A stretch of 64,000 nt of DNA from Oenococcus sicerae (GCF_004102045.2 NZ_CP029684.2:744001-808000); one strand, 5' to 3'. Counted from the stretch's first letter, positions 1-8,902 are shown. Notes: generated from the sequence alone by a model not told the origin. Numbers and translations: made by a program.

Positions 1-2
1 TC

Positions 3-704
3 GCAGAGCTACAAGAAAAACTGTTGACTGGACAAAAGACCGGTAAGACCGCTCGCCAGCTTTTTGGTACGCCAACAGAATATTTTCAGGATCTGACAGA
101 TCCAAAAGCTGCAGCGGCTCGTCGTAAAAAACTTGCACAGCAAGGGCATCATCAAGCAGCTGCATCTTCAGCTGCTGATGCGCGGCGTCCAAAAATTACG
201 CAGCAATTATTTGAATATAGTTTTTGGACTGAATTCTTAGACACTGCCTGGACTTTGCTGATTATGTTTTCAGCGATGTATGCGCTGACTGCTGCTTTGG
301 GAACATCATCTAAGAAAGTACAAGGCGTAGGCTTGGTATCACTCTTTGTTCTATCTATCGTTGCTGGTGCAGTGTATGTTTTTGCAACGCGAGTTCTGAG
401 TCCGGATCCTAGTAAAAAAGAACGGCGTCCAGTCTGGCAAAGAATACTGTTATTGCTGTTGGCGTTGGCGGCTCTGTTCATTGTGTTCACAGCTGCTACT
501 TTGCTCCCAGCTGTGATCAACCCGGCATTAAGTGCTCTTTGGCTGTTTATCATTGCGATCGTGTCAGGTGTTTCTTATTATTTTTGGAGAAAGCAAAGTT
601 CTTTGCCCAAAGGTATTCTAATTATTGGCAGCTTGGCAACTAATGCAACACTTCAGTATCGTCAAAAATATCCAAAAGCCAAGAAAGCGAGAAGCAAAAA
701 ATAA
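3..704 (+). CDS. DUF1129-family membrane protein (5' end cut by window)
   Basis: The open frame runs in from the window edge. A TTG at 24 could be read as a start, but the codons before it stay open and read AELQEKL, which resembles the helical N-terminal part of DUF1129 proteins, so the gene probably begins upstream. The motif TARQLFGTPTEY is typical of this family. An Ala/Lys-rich cytosolic stretch is followed by four or five hydrophobic segments and a Lys/Arg-rich tail. The function of DUF1129 proteins is unknown. The stop codon overlaps the ATG of the response regulator by one base, so it is probably co-transcribed with the VanRS-like pair. Confidence 0.75.
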   Translation, partial: AELQEKLLTGQKTGKTARQLFGTPTEYFQDLTDPKAAAARRKKLAQQGHHQAAASSAADARRPKITQQLFEYSFWTEFLDTAWTLLIMFSAMYALTAALGTSSKKVQGVGLVSLFVLSIVAGAVYVFATRVLSPDPSKKERRPVWQRILLLLLALAALFIVFTAATLLPAVINPALSALWLFIIAIVSGVSYYFWRKQSSLPKGILIIGSLATNATLQYRQKYPKAKKARSKK

Positions 705-1396
705 TGACAAAAATTCTTGTTGTGGATGATGACAAAGAAATCGCCGAATTATTAGAAATTTATATCCAAAATGAAGGCAACGAGCCCGTTTTGGCATATT
801 CCGGTGAAGAAGCTTTATCTAAATTGAATACCAATCCTGACATTGCTTTGATGATTTTGGATGTTATGATGCCAGGTATGAGCGGCTTTGATGTGGTGAA
901 AGCTGTCCGAAAAGACACAAATATTCCTATCTTGATCGTTTCAGCCAAGACAGGCGATATGGATAAGATCCAGGGTCTGATCACGGGTGCTGATGATTAT
1001 GTGACTAAACCTTTTAATCCCTTGGAGGTAATGGCACGAGTACGTTCTTTGCTGCGCCGTTCTTCTAATGATGTTAAAGATGAGGCACCGGAAATCATTG
1101 ATGCTGGCGCCTTGACAATTAATAAGGATTCTCACGAAGTCAAGACAGCAGCCGGAGAAGTTGTTCAGTTAACGGCTTTGGAATTTGGTATTTTGTATTT
1201 ATTGGCCAGCCATCCAAATCGTGTTTTTTCAGCTGATGAGATTTTTGAACGTGTTTGGCAAACGGAATCAGTTGTTTCAGCCAAGACAGTGATGGTCCAT
1301 GTTTCTCATCTCCGTGACAAAATCAAAGAAGCCACCAATGGTGACGAGGTCATCCAAACGGTCTGGGGTGTTGGCTATAAAGTGGAAATTAATTAG
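704..1396 (+). CDS. OmpR/VanR-like response regulator
   Basis: A 230-residue response regulator. The receiver domain (about 1-120) has the acidic pocket DDD at 8-10, phospho-acceptor Asp53 in LILDVMMPG and the Lys of the TKPF loop. A winged-helix Trans_reg_C domain (about 135-228) ends in VWGVGYKVE. It should be phosphorylated by the kinase encoded next and act as a DNA-binding regulator. The ATG overlaps the preceding stop by one base and its own stop overlaps the GTG of the kinase, so the three genes are translationally coupled. The sequence is closest in style to VanR-type regulators. Target genes cannot be told from sequence, although the adjacent DD-carboxypeptidase suggests a cell-wall role. 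Confidence 0.9.
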   Translation: MTKILVVDDDKEIAELLEIYIQNEGNEPVLAYSGEEALSKLNTNPDIALMILDVMMPGMSGFDVVKAVRKDTNIPILIVSAKTGDMDKIQGLITGADDYVTKPFNPLEVMARVRSLLRRSSNDVKDEAPEIIDAGALTINKDSHEVKTAAGEVVQLTALEFGILYLLASHPNRVFSADEIFERVWQTESVVSAKTVMVHVSHLRDKIKEATNGDEVIQTVWGVGYKVEIN

Positions 1397-2541
1397 TGAA
1401 ACTCAGAGCGAAAGAAATAAGACATTTGACTTTTTTTGGAGCAGTTACGGCAATCGTACTGCTTTTTTTGGACTGGTCAGTCTTTATTTTTTTTGCTGCT
1501 TTATTATCCAATTCTTTTAGAATTAGTCGTGGCAAATTTTGTTCTTCTGTCCGCGTCATGTTTGATGGCCAGAATTTTACACCGAAAAATGCGCAGTGGT
1601 GGGGATTTGCGATTATTCTGATTTTAGGAATTATTTTATGGATATTTTTGTTTTTGCGTGAATATCAACAACTTCAATTAAAACGTCTGTCTGATGAAAT
1701 CACAAAAATAAACGAGACAAACGATAATGATCGTATCAAAATGTCTTCAATCGATCCGATGGTGACTAATTTGGTTTCGCAAATCAACCAAATGACGCAA
1801 GCCAAGCAGGCTATTTTAAATACAGAGCGGGAAAATGAAAAAAAACAAAAAGAACTTGTCACCAATGTCTCTCATGATTTAAGAACGCCGCTGACGTCGA
1901 TTATTGGTTATTTAGGGCTGATTGAATCGAACCCCGATATTCCCGCTGATCAGATGCGAAAACATGCGTCAACTGCTTATTCCAAGGCACAACAGCTTGT
2001 CGCGATGGTGGAAGATCTTTTTTCTTATTCCCAAACACAAACCAATGGTGAGAATCTTCATTTTCAACCAATGGAAATATCTGAGTTCTTTGATCAGCTG
2101 ATCGTTCAATTTAGCCTTGATGCAAACAAGCATCACATTACCATGTCTAGTTTGACCAATCCAGATCAGATCCAAATTGTAGCTGATCCGGAAAAACTAG
2201 CACGTTTGTTTATGAATTTAATCAATAATGCATTTAAATACGGTAAGACGATGACCTTTATTAAATTAACCGCAGCTAAAAGAGATGATAAAGTCGAAAT
2301 CAAGGTTCAAAATGATGGCGAGCAGATTCCAAAAGCGAGTCTTTTGAAATTATTTGATCGTTTTTATCGAGTGGACCAATCAGGTAATAAAGAAATTTCC
2401 GGCACAGGTTTGGGCTTGGCGATCTCGCAAGGCATTGTTCAGCAGCATCATGGTTCAATTCATGCCGAATCAAACAGTCAACTGACTAGTTTTGTCATCG
2501 AACTGCCAGTTGACGCATCGTTGGGGCTAGCACACGATTAA
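1396..2541 (+). CDS. VanS-like sensor histidine kinase
   Basis: A 381-residue membrane sensor kinase starting with GTG that overlaps the regulator stop by one base. Two hydrophobic segments (about 10-40 and 72-92) flank a short extracytoplasmic loop. A HisKA domain carries the phospho-acceptor His160 in the NVSHDLRTPLTS motif, followed by a HATPase_c domain with N-box (LMNLINNAFKYG), F-box (LFDRFYRVD) and G-box (GTGLGLAIS). All catalytic motifs look intact. The extracellular loop is short, as in intramembrane-sensing or VanS-type kinases. Its stop codon region overlaps the probable ATT start of the carboxypeptidase gene that follows. Confidence 0.9.
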   Translation: MKLRAKEIRHLTFFGAVTAIVLLFLDWSVFIFFAALLSNSFRISRGKFCSSVRVMFDGQNFTPKNAQWWGFAIILILGIILWIFLFLREYQQLQLKRLSDEITKINETNDNDRIKMSSIDPMVTNLVSQINQMTQAKQAILNTERENEKKQKELVTNVSHDLRTPLTSIIGYLGLIESNPDIPADQMRKHASTAYSKAQQLVAMVEDLFSYSQTQTNGENLHFQPMEISEFFDQLIVQFSLDANKHHITMSSLTNPDQIQIVADPEKLARLFMNLINNAFKYGKTMTFIKLTAAKRDDKVEIKVQNDGEQIPKASLLKLFDRFYRVDQSGNKEISGTGLGLAISQGIVQQHHGSIHAESNSQLTSFVIELPVDASLGLAHD

Positions 2542-3871
2542 AAAACAGCATCAAACAAAATATATTGGTAGAAAAATTTCAATAGGCGTTTTTTTAGGCC
2601 TTTTAATCATTTCTTTTTTGATTGGCTTTTTTATCAATGATGAAGTCAAACAAGAAAAGCTGTCAACTGTTAATGGAGAACCCATCCAGCTTAAAGAAAC
2701 GGCTAATGCTGCTTTGGTCGTTAATTTTAAAACGGGCCAAATCGTTGCCGAACAAAATCCAAAGCAAAAACTGACGATTGCTTCAACAAGCAAGCTGCTG
2801 ACCACCTATTTAGTTTTAAAAGCGATTCGCAGTGGAAAACTTTCTTGGCAGCAAAGAATCAAATCGAATAACGAAATCTATCGGCTCTCCCAAAATACTG
2901 AATTAATGAATGTGACCTTGTATCCAAATGATTCGTATACAGTTAAACAGTTATTAGAATCGACTTTATTGATTTCGAGCAATGCGACTGGTGTTTTGCT
3001 GGGGGATGCTATTTCTGGCAATCAAACTAATTTTGCCAAACTCATGAATAAGACCGCTGCCTCTTTTGGAATTCCAAAATCGGAATTTAAGTTTTACAAT
3101 GCGGTCGGCATCTCTAATTCGTATCTTGGTAGTGGCAAAATCAGGGATATATCAGACAAGGCAGAGAATCTTGCTTCAGTTAAAGCACTATCAACGATAG
3201 CTTATCGCTTATTCACTGACTACCCTGAGGTGATGAAAATTATGCAAGAAAACCAACTCAATTTTCAGTATCCGAACAGCAGCCAGCGTTTTCAATCGAT
3301 AGGAACCTTGTCTAAATTCAATGCAGAAGTCGCTGATACGAAGATTAAATTTATTGCAGCCAAGTCCGGGGCCTCACGTTCTGCTGGTTCGGTTATGTTG
3401 GGATTGACCGATAAATTAGCAAATGGTCAGCAGTATTTATCAGTTGTTATGAATGGATCTGACTATGAAACACCTTTACCAACTTGGCAGCTTGTAGCAA
3501 ATATGGTTAAAGAAGTCATGAACCAAGGAACTAACCACGTGATTAAAAAAGGTCATGCCATCACTGGCTCTAAAAATCTTTATTTACAGAAAACACAGTT
3601 GAATCAAATAGCCTTAAAAATCGCTTCGACATTTTCTTTTTGGACAAATGGTGAGGGACCTCAACGTATATCTGCACAAGCCATTCCTTATGATCGAAAA
3701 TCTGCTGCAGTCAAAAGGGGCCAGATTTTTACTAGCAAAATCAATAACACAAAGCATTTTGATTATTTGTATGGGCTGGATCAGTTTCACAAAATAAAAT
3801 TGCAGGCGACAAAGTCCACAAAAATATCACATAATTTATTTATCAGGTACTGGCGTTGGCTGACACATTGA
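2537..3871 (+). CDS. dacA: D-alanyl-D-alanine carboxypeptidase with probable ATT start
   Basis: A penicillin-binding, DacA/PBP5-like enzyme that trims the terminal D-Ala of peptidoglycan stem peptides outside the membrane. It has the catalytic STSK (Ser codon at 2783), an SxN triad as SSNATG and a KSGAS box (usual KTG). The first ordinary start codon is a TTG at 2618, but that cuts through a membrane anchor. The frame stays open back to a TAG at 2528 and reads IKKQHQTKYIGRK followed by about 20 hydrophobic residues. ATT at 2537 overlaps the kinase TAA (ATTAA), matching the 1-base overlaps earlier in the operon, so I set the start there; no ATG, GTG or TTG exists in this extension. A signal anchor is expected for the family. 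Start codon uncertain, function well supported. Confidence 0.85.
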   Translation: MKKQHQTKYIGRKISIGVFLGLLIISFLIGFFINDEVKQEKLSTVNGEPIQLKETANAALVVNFKTGQIVAEQNPKQKLTIASTSKLLTTYLVLKAIRSGKLSWQQRIKSNNEIYRLSQNTELMNVTLYPNDSYTVKQLLESTLLISSNATGVLLGDAISGNQTNFAKLMNKTAASFGIPKSEFKFYNAVGISNSYLGSGKIRDISDKAENLASVKALSTIAYRLFTDYPEVMKIMQENQLNFQYPNSSQRFQSIGTLSKFNAEVADTKIKFIAAKSGASRSAGSVMLGLTDKLANGQQYLSVVMNGSDYETPLPTWQLVANMVKEVMNQGTNHVIKKGHAITGSKNLYLQKTQLNQIALKIASTFSFWTNGEGPQRISAQAIPYDRKSAAVKRGQIFTSKINNTKHFDYLYGLDQFHKIKLQATKSTKISHNLFIRYWRWLTH

Positions 3872-3926
3872 TCTGGTGAAAGGCCCTTTGTTTGCGATAT
3901 GATTAATAAGGAATCTTGGAGGAAAA

Positions 3927-4640
3927 ATGGCTAAATTAGTATTTATTCGTCATGGTCAGTCTGAATGGAACGCTTTGAATCTATTCAATGGCTGGGTTGA
4001 CACAAAATTATCAGCAGAAGGCATACGTCAAGCTAAAGAGGCTGGCGAACTGCTTAATGAAAAAGGAATTGAATTTGATCAAGCTTATACTTCTGTCTTG
4101 ACGCGTGCGATTCAAACTTTGCATATCGCCCTAGAGGAAGTTGGGCAGCTTTGGATTCCTGAAGAAAAATCTTGGCGTTTAAATGAACGCCATTACGGTG
4201 CTTTGCAGGGTCTGAACAAAAAAGCATCAGCTGAGAAGTGGGGCGATGATCAAGTACATATTTGGCGTCGTTCATATGACGTTTTGCCGCCCTTGCAAGA
4301 TGAAATACAAAAGTCGATCACAGTTGATGGAACGACTTATCCAGCCTTGGATCGTCGCTATGCGGAGCTTGATCCTCAGACTTTGCCGCTTGGTGAAAAT
4401 TTGAAAGTCACTTTGGAACGTGTTATGCCTTTTTGGGAAGACAAAATCGCACCAGACTTGCGCGCCGGCAAGAACGTCATCATTGCGGCTCATGGAAATT
4501 CATTGCGTGCTTTATCAAAGTATATCGAGCACATTTCTGATGCTGATATTATGGGTCTTGAAATTGCAAACGGCCAACCGATCGTTTATGATTTTGATGA
4601 AAATCTCAATTTTACAAACAAAGAACTGCTTGCTAAATAA
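3927..4640 (+). CDS. gpmA: 2,3-bisphosphoglycerate-dependent phosphoglycerate mutase
   Basis: A cytosolic glycolytic enzyme that interconverts 3- and 2-phosphoglycerate. Its 237 residues fit the dPGM family. The phospho-histidine motif IRHGQSEWN (His9) lies at the N-terminus and the second catalytic His is in [10 protein letters not shown]. The LNERHYG signature is also present. A strong Shine-Dalgarno (ttggagg) sits seven bases before the ATG. The gene appears monocistronic, followed by a bidirectional terminator. Confidence 0.96.
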   Translation: MAKLVFIRHGQSEWNALNLFNGWVDTKLSAEGIRQAKEAGELLNEKGIEFDQAYTSVLTRAIQTLHIALEEVGQLWIPEEKSWRLNERHYGALQGLNKKASAEKWGDDQVHIWRRSYDVLPPLQDEIQKSITVDGTTYPALDRRYAELDPQTLPLGENLKVTLERVMPFWEDKIAPDLRAGKNVIIAAHGNSLRALSKYIEHISDADIMGLEIANGQPIVYDFDENLNFTNKELLAK

Positions 4641-4650
4641 ACTCATAAAA

Positions 4651-4690
4651 AAAACGTTAGACCACAAAAATTTGGGTCTAACGTTTTTTT
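4651..4690. terminator. Bidirectional intrinsic terminator, gpmA / Ala-Ser-rich gene
   Basis: AAAACGTTAGACC (4651-4663) pairs with GGTCTAACGTTTT (4675-4687), with T-runs outside the stem on both strands. It can terminate both convergent units. Confidence 0.9.
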
Positions 4691-4692
4691 AT

Positions 4693-5412
4693 TTAAGAAA
4701 ATTCATCAGCGATCAGTGCGCTGATTTGATCAATTGATTTGGGGTCTTTGATCAAAGACAGAATTTGATAACGAGCCTGATCTAATTGGCTATCTGTTTC
4801 GGGTGCTTGATAGTCTTGGTTTTCTGCCTGCTCAGCGTAACTGCTGGTATTTGCTTGTGAGAGAGCCGTTTCTTTAGCAAAATCAGAAATCATTTCCGAC
4901 ACGGAAGGGGCAGCGGGACTAGGACCGATACTGCTGGCATCCGTTTTCGTTAACACTGGACCGCTTGACGCTACCTTGCCAGAAAGGGATGGCAAGCTGC
5001 TGGCAGCAGCTTTCGTTAGCACTGGTTCGGCACTTTGAACTGCCGCCAGTGCTGCTTGTGATTGATTTAATTGATCAATAAGGTTTTCGACGACTAGTCG
5101 CTGATTTTGATTTAGGCGAGCAATTTTATCAGTTAGTTCTGTGACATCTATTGTTGGTGATTGGGCTCGATGGGTGTGAAACTGATCATTGGTCGGTTGA
5201 TTCAATGCTGCGATTTCATTTGGGTCTTCCACGAAAGTCCTTTGTTGTTTTGGATAATCAGCTTCAGAGATATTGATCGCTGCCGTTGACGAGGGGATCG
5301 CAGGAGCAGATGAGACCGGATTGATTTCTTGTGCTGGTGCTTTACCTGCTGTTACTGTCTTCTGATCTTTTTTTCCAATAATAATTCGATGCAAAACAGC
5401 TGTTAATTTCAT
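4693..5412 (-). CDS. Ala/Ser-rich protein of unknown function
   Basis: A 239-residue protein I do not recognise. It has a short basic N-terminus (MKLTAVLHRIIIGKK) and a long low-complexity Ala/Ser/Pro/Gln-rich middle. A mid-protein segment (about 95-120, ELTDKIARLNQNQRLVVENL) could form a helix or coiled coil. An imperfect repeat of the form PVLTKxxASS occurs twice. The C-terminal 30 residues look folded and helical. There is no signal peptide or membrane segment. It starts 14 bases after queT with a GAGAGGA ribosome site, so the two are probably co-transcribed. Any link to queuosine is by position only. Confidence 0.6.
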   Translation of the reverse strand: MKLTAVLHRIIIGKKDQKTVTAGKAPAQEINPVSSAPAIPSSTAAINISEADYPKQQRTFVEDPNEIAALNQPTNDQFHTHRAQSPTIDVTELTDKIARLNQNQRLVVENLIDQLNQSQAALAAVQSAEPVLTKAAASSLPSLSGKVASSGPVLTKTDASSIGPSPAAPSVSEMISDFAKETALSQANTSSYAEQAENQDYQAPETDSQLDQARYQILSLIKDPKSIDQISALIADEFS

Positions 5413-5426
5413 GTCCTAGTGTCCTC

Positions 5427-5936
5427 TCATTTTGATAAATCGATGGTTTTAGAAACAGCATAAATAATAATTGAACCAACGACCATCGAAGCTAATTCGC
5501 TTATAAAGAGCATGCCATAAGTGAGCCAGAAACCACCATCTGCCATTTTTGGGAAAAAGATGACCAGTTCGGCAGCTATCCAGAACATAAAAATGCTAAC
5601 AATTAAAGTGGATGCAACGAATTTCAAAGGTAGTTTTTTGATTTTTCGCGTCACGACATAAATGATCCAAGTCATCGTTAATGTTTGTAGTCCGCCAATA
5701 ATGGCATCAAGGATCCCAAGACCAAAAAACATATTAAAAATGAAAACACCAACCGTTTGAGCAATGATATATCGTTTGTTAAAAATAACTAGGTTATTGA
5801 AGCCTTCTCCAAGACGAATCTGAACGGCACCGCCACGCAGATTAAAAGGCGGGATCATACCAATTAAAATGTACAATGCTGCTACAGCACCGATCAGTGT
5901 TATATTCTTAGCTTGACTTTTGTTTTGTTTATTCAT
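5427..5936 (-). CDS. queT: QueT-family queuosine precursor ECF S-component
   Basis: A hydrophobic protein of about 169 residues with five or six membrane segments. The motif GGAVQIRLGEGFNNL resembles the conserved region of QueT (DUF988) proteins, the substrate-binding S-components for a queuosine precursor that work with a shared ECF module. An alternative start at 5948 (MMVTM) has no ribosome site. I prefer ATG 5936, because a TATGAT hexamer ends seven bases before it and would make the mRNA leaderless. No preQ1 riboswitch was recognised upstream. Confidence 0.75.
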   Translation of the reverse strand: MNKQNKSQAKNITLIGAVAALYILIGMIPPFNLRGGAVQIRLGEGFNNLVIFNKRYIIAQTVGVFIFNMFFGLGILDAIIGGLQTLTMTWIIYVVTRKIKKLPLKFVASTLIVSIFMFWIAAELVIFFPKMADGGFWLTYGMLFISELASMVVGSIIIYAVSKTIDLSK

Positions 5937-5943
5937 AGTTACC

Positions 5944-5949
5944 ATCATA
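5944..5949 (-). promoter_or_regulatory. Candidate -10 element of queT (leaderless)
   Basis: TATGAT on the minus strand lies seven bases before ATG 5936 and overlaps the alternative ATG at 5948. No convincing -35 is seen. Confidence 0.35.
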
Positions 5950-6081
5950 TAAAAAATAAGCTTTTGTTTCTGTTCTTTAACAATAAAATATGAAATGGTC
6001 TAATACTGATAACTTTTGCAACAGGTATACAGTTATTTCAGTTAAGGACAAGATGAGATCGATTCATTGCAATACAGAAGA

Positions 6082-7293
6082 TCAAGCATGTTTTTCAGGA
6101 TCTTTTGGATGTCGTTTGGCTAAGCGCACCAGGGCGATCAATAGGGCGATTAGTAAACAAGCCCAGCCAAAATAATAGAAAACGGCTGACAACTGGTTGC
6201 CTATCCCTAAAAATTTGTCCAGAAGAATGAAAAGATAAGGTTCGATAAAAACACCGATATTAAAACCGATCAAGATCACCGAAGTAACAAAAGTTTGTTT
6301 GTCGCTCGGCGCTAAATTAGGCAGCAAGTGAAAAGCAAGCGGTGAAATGAGCTGTAAAGGAAAGCCGATCAGTAAGAAGCCAAAAATCAAGCTGATCAAA
6401 TTATGGTGGGCGTTTGTCACGATGAAATTGGAAATAGCAAACAAAATGAGTGCAAAGTAGATTAGTTTGAATCGCATCCAACTATAAAAACGGCCAAAAA
6501 ACATGCCGCCTAGCATGGCCACAATGAGCATAGCTGACATTATTGGAGAAGCATTATAGTCCTTACCGATGATATTTGTGGCCATCTGCGCGAACCTAAC
6601 TTGCATGCCGATATAATCAGCCACCAGCAAAGCCATTAAAGCAGCTAAAAGCCAAACCAATGGACTTATTTTAGTAATTTTATTGTGCGGATCAATGCGG
6701 CTGCCCCCATCATAATCAGGCTTTATTTCTTTGACTGCATGTTCCTTAGGAACGAAGAAATTGAACAGAAATAAGATCGGCAGCGCCACTAGGTAAACCA
6801 AAAAAGGTGTTTGCCAAGAAAAACTCATCAGCAAACCAGCAGCAAAAGTTAGAATTGCTTGACCGATCTGTTCGATGCTTGCTCGAAAACCTAACAAAGC
6901 TGCAGCTTTTTGATCTTTAAAATAAGCACTGATCAAAGATACTGCAAGCGAATTAATCATACCGATGCCAGCTCCTAAAAGGACGCGAGCGGCTAGGATC
7001 AATAGATAATTTTTCGTAAAAGCAGGGATAATACCAGCTAAGCCGATGATGGTCAACCCGGTATTGACTGTAGCTCGCTCACCGATCCATTTACAAAGCG
7101 GACTAGAAAAGAGAACCAATAAAGCTAAGGCAAAACTCGGTATCGTAACAAGTGTTTCAACTTGAGGCTGTGTGAGCTTAAGTTCGGCGCGAATCAGCGG
7201 CAAGGTACCATTAATTGCATACGTACTTGTGGTGATGAAAGAAATAGAGAGGATGCCAACTGTTGTTAATAAATTGTTTGTTATTTTTTTCAT
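6082..7293 (-). CDS. MFS transporter
   Basis: A 403-residue major facilitator carrier with about 12 hydrophobic segments and a central charged loop (about residues 185-215). GAGIGMINSLAVSLISAYF fits the conserved helix-4/5 region of anion/cyanate-type MFS carriers (CynX/NimT style), but the substrate cannot be named. The gene begins just after the zwf terminator with no Shine-Dalgarno sequence. A TAAAAT hexamer sits seven bases before the ATG. Confidence 0.85.
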   Translation of the reverse strand: MKKITNNLLTTVGILSISFITTSTYAINGTLPLIRAELKLTQPQVETLVTIPSFALALLVLFSSPLCKWIGERATVNTGLTIIGLAGIIPAFTKNYLLILAARVLLGAGIGMINSLAVSLISAYFKDQKAAALLGFRASIEQIGQAILTFAAGLLMSFSWQTPFLVYLVALPILFLFNFFVPKEHAVKEIKPDYDGGSRIDPHNKITKISPLVWLLAALMALLVADYIGMQVRFAQMATNIIGKDYNASPIMSAMLIVAMLGGMFFGRFYSWMRFKLIYFALILFAISNFIVTNAHHNLISLIFGFLLIGFPLQLISPLAFHLLPNLAPSDKQTFVTSVILIGFNIGVFIEPYLFILLDKFLGIGNQLSAVFYYFGWACLLIALLIALVRLAKRHPKDPEKHA

Positions 7294-7300
7294 TTGATTT

Positions 7301-7306
7301 ATTTTA
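7301..7306 (-). promoter_or_regulatory. Candidate -10 of the MFS gene (leaderless)
   Basis: TAAAAT on the minus strand lies seven bases before ATG 7293, directly after the T-run of the zwf terminator. No consensus -35 is present. Confidence 0.35.
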
Positions 7307-7310
7307 ACGC

Positions 7311-7338
7311 AAAAAAAAACTCATACTTTTGTATGAGT
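7311..7338 (-). terminator. zwf: Intrinsic terminator of zwf
   Basis: On the minus strand ACTCATAC pairs with GTATGAGT around a four-base loop and is followed by nine T residues. The stem lies at 7319-7338. Confidence 0.9.
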
Positions 7339-7353
7339 GTGAAAAATAGTTAA

Positions 7354-8826
7354 TTAACCGCGAAAAATCCAACGATCACCAGTTTCAGCTAGTAGACGAT
7401 CGGCAGCAACCGGGCCCATTGTTGCTGATTCATAGGTTTCCAGTGGTACTTTGTCTTCGGCCCAAACTCTGGCAATCTGATCAACGAATTTCCAAGAGAT
7501 AGCTACCCCTGTCCAATCAGCGAAGTTAGAGCCGTCGCCGTTCATCGCATCATGAAGCATCCGTTCATACGGATCGGGCGTTTCTACTTTATCTTGGTCT
7601 GAAATCGACCAATTTAGCAGATTTGAGCGGGTCTGGAATTCAGTCGTAACATCTTTACCATTCAAAGAAAATTCAATGCCGCCTACTGGATCGATCAAAA
7701 TACTAAGAACCGGTTCGGTTAATTTGTCATTGTTGGCTTCTCCAAAATCAAAAACAGATTTCTTGTACACAATGTCGACACGTGTCTGTTTAGCAGCCAA
7801 ACGTTTGCCTGTTCGAATGTAGAAGGGCACGCCTTCCCAACGATCGGTTTCAAATTGAAGACGACCTGCAACATAAGTGTCATTCTTTGAGTCAGCTGGA
7901 ACATCTGGTTCTTCAGTATATGATTTTTGCCAAACTTCGCGGCCGCGGCCATATTGTCCACGAACGAAATTAGCAACAACACCTGTCTCATCGTACATTT
8001 TCAATTTAGAAAAAGCAGCATTTTTAGCTGCACGAATATCTTTATCGTTGAAAGAATTCGGTTTTTCCATTGCTAGCCAACCAACGATTTGAAATGTATG
8101 ATTTTGAATCATGTCCAGTAATGCACCAGCGGTATTATAATATCCGGCACGTTCTTCGACACCAAGCTGTTCTGACAGTGTGACTTGAATATTTTTGATA
8201 TAGTCTTTATTCCAAGTGGCATCAATGAAAGGATTACCAAATCTGACAGCTGGAATGTTTTGAACCATTTCTTTGCCGAGGTAATGATCGATCCGAAAAA
8301 TCTGATTATCGGAAAAACCAGCTTCAAGTTCATTTTGCAATTCTTCAGCTGTATCGTAACTAGTTCCGAAAGGTTTTTCCACCATCAAACGGTTGTAGCC
8401 GTTTTCTGACATCAAGCCTTCAGATTTAATAGCTTGAGCGATCTGGCCAAAGAAACGCGGCGCCACTGACATGTAGAAAATACGATTTTCTTGTGCAGTG
8501 TATTCTTGATCCAGCTGTTCTAACAAAACTTTCAATTTGCCATAATCTTTGAGATCGGTCACATCATGACTACGATAACGGAAATGAGCAGCAAATTCCT
8601 TTACTTGACCTTCAGTGCCGTTTTTAGCAATTGACTGACGGACGATTTCTTGGAATTTATCATCATCCAAGGGATGACGCGCGGTTCCGATCACAGCGAA
8701 ATGTTTTTGCAAATAACCTTTTTTAAATAAGTTAAACAGCGAAGGGTATAGCTTGCGTTTTGCCAAGTCCCCAGTGCCGCCAAACAGTAGTAAAGTCAAT
8801 GGTAATTCAGTAGGTTTATTGTCCAT
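7354..8826 (-). CDS. zwf: Glucose-6-phosphate 1-dehydrogenase
   Basis: Oxidises glucose-6-phosphate to 6-phosphogluconolactone, the entry of the heterofermentative phosphoketolase pathway. The 490-residue protein closely resembles the well-studied Leuconostoc mesenteroides enzyme. It has the nucleotide-binding motif FGGTGDLAKRKLYPS, the EKPFGTSYDTA motif and the active-site motif RIDHYLGKEMVQN. The Leuconostoc enzyme accepts NAD and NADP; the same is likely here by similarity. I chose ATG 8826 (MDNKPTEL), which has GGAG six bases upstream, over an in-frame ATG at 8847. It is divergent from the next MFS gene. Confidence 0.97.
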   Translation of the reverse strand: MDNKPTELPLTLLLFGGTGDLAKRKLYPSLFNLFKKGYLQKHFAVIGTARHPLDDDKFQEIVRQSIAKNGTEGQVKEFAAHFRYRSHDVTDLKDYGKLKVLLEQLDQEYTAQENRIFYMSVAPRFFGQIAQAIKSEGLMSENGYNRLMVEKPFGTSYDTAEELQNELEAGFSDNQIFRIDHYLGKEMVQNIPAVRFGNPFIDATWNKDYIKNIQVTLSEQLGVEERAGYYNTAGALLDMIQNHTFQIVGWLAMEKPNSFNDKDIRAAKNAAFSKLKMYDETGVVANFVRGQYGRGREVWQKSYTEEPDVPADSKNDTYVAGRLQFETDRWEGVPFYIRTGKRLAAKQTRVDIVYKKSVFDFGEANNDKLTEPVLSILIDPVGGIEFSLNGKDVTTEFQTRSNLLNWSISDQDKVETPDPYERMLHDAMNGDGSNFADWTGVAISWKFVDQIARVWAEDKVPLETYESATMGPVAADRLLAETGDRWIFRG

Positions 8827-8852
8827 ATTTACTCCAAATCTTAACAACTAAA

Positions 8853-8858
8853 ATTATA
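8853..8858 (-). promoter_or_regulatory. zwf: Candidate -10 of zwf
   Basis: TATAAT on the minus strand, 26 bases before the zwf ATG and upstream of its GGAG ribosome site. The -35 is poor. Confidence 0.5.
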
Positions 8859-8868
8859 ACCTAAGAAA

Positions 8869-8896
8869 TTCACTGAGTTTGTGAAAATGTTATATT
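8869..8896 (+). promoter_or_regulatory. Promoter of MFS gene 8903 (leaderless)
   Basis: TTCACT (8869-8874), a 16-base spacer and an extended TGT-TATATT (8891-8896) end six bases before the ATG at 8903. There is no Shine-Dalgarno sequence, so transcription should start at or next to the ATG. Confidence 0.5.
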
Positions 8897-8902
8897 TTAT
8901 AC

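Noticed and set aside
152-553. 133-codon minus-strand frame inside the DUF1129 gene
   Set aside because: It is antisense to a well-supported membrane protein gene and has no motif or ribosome site.
5949-6080. preQ1 riboswitch upstream of queT
   Set aside because: I looked for preQ1-I and preQ1-II patterns and found no matching conserved core.
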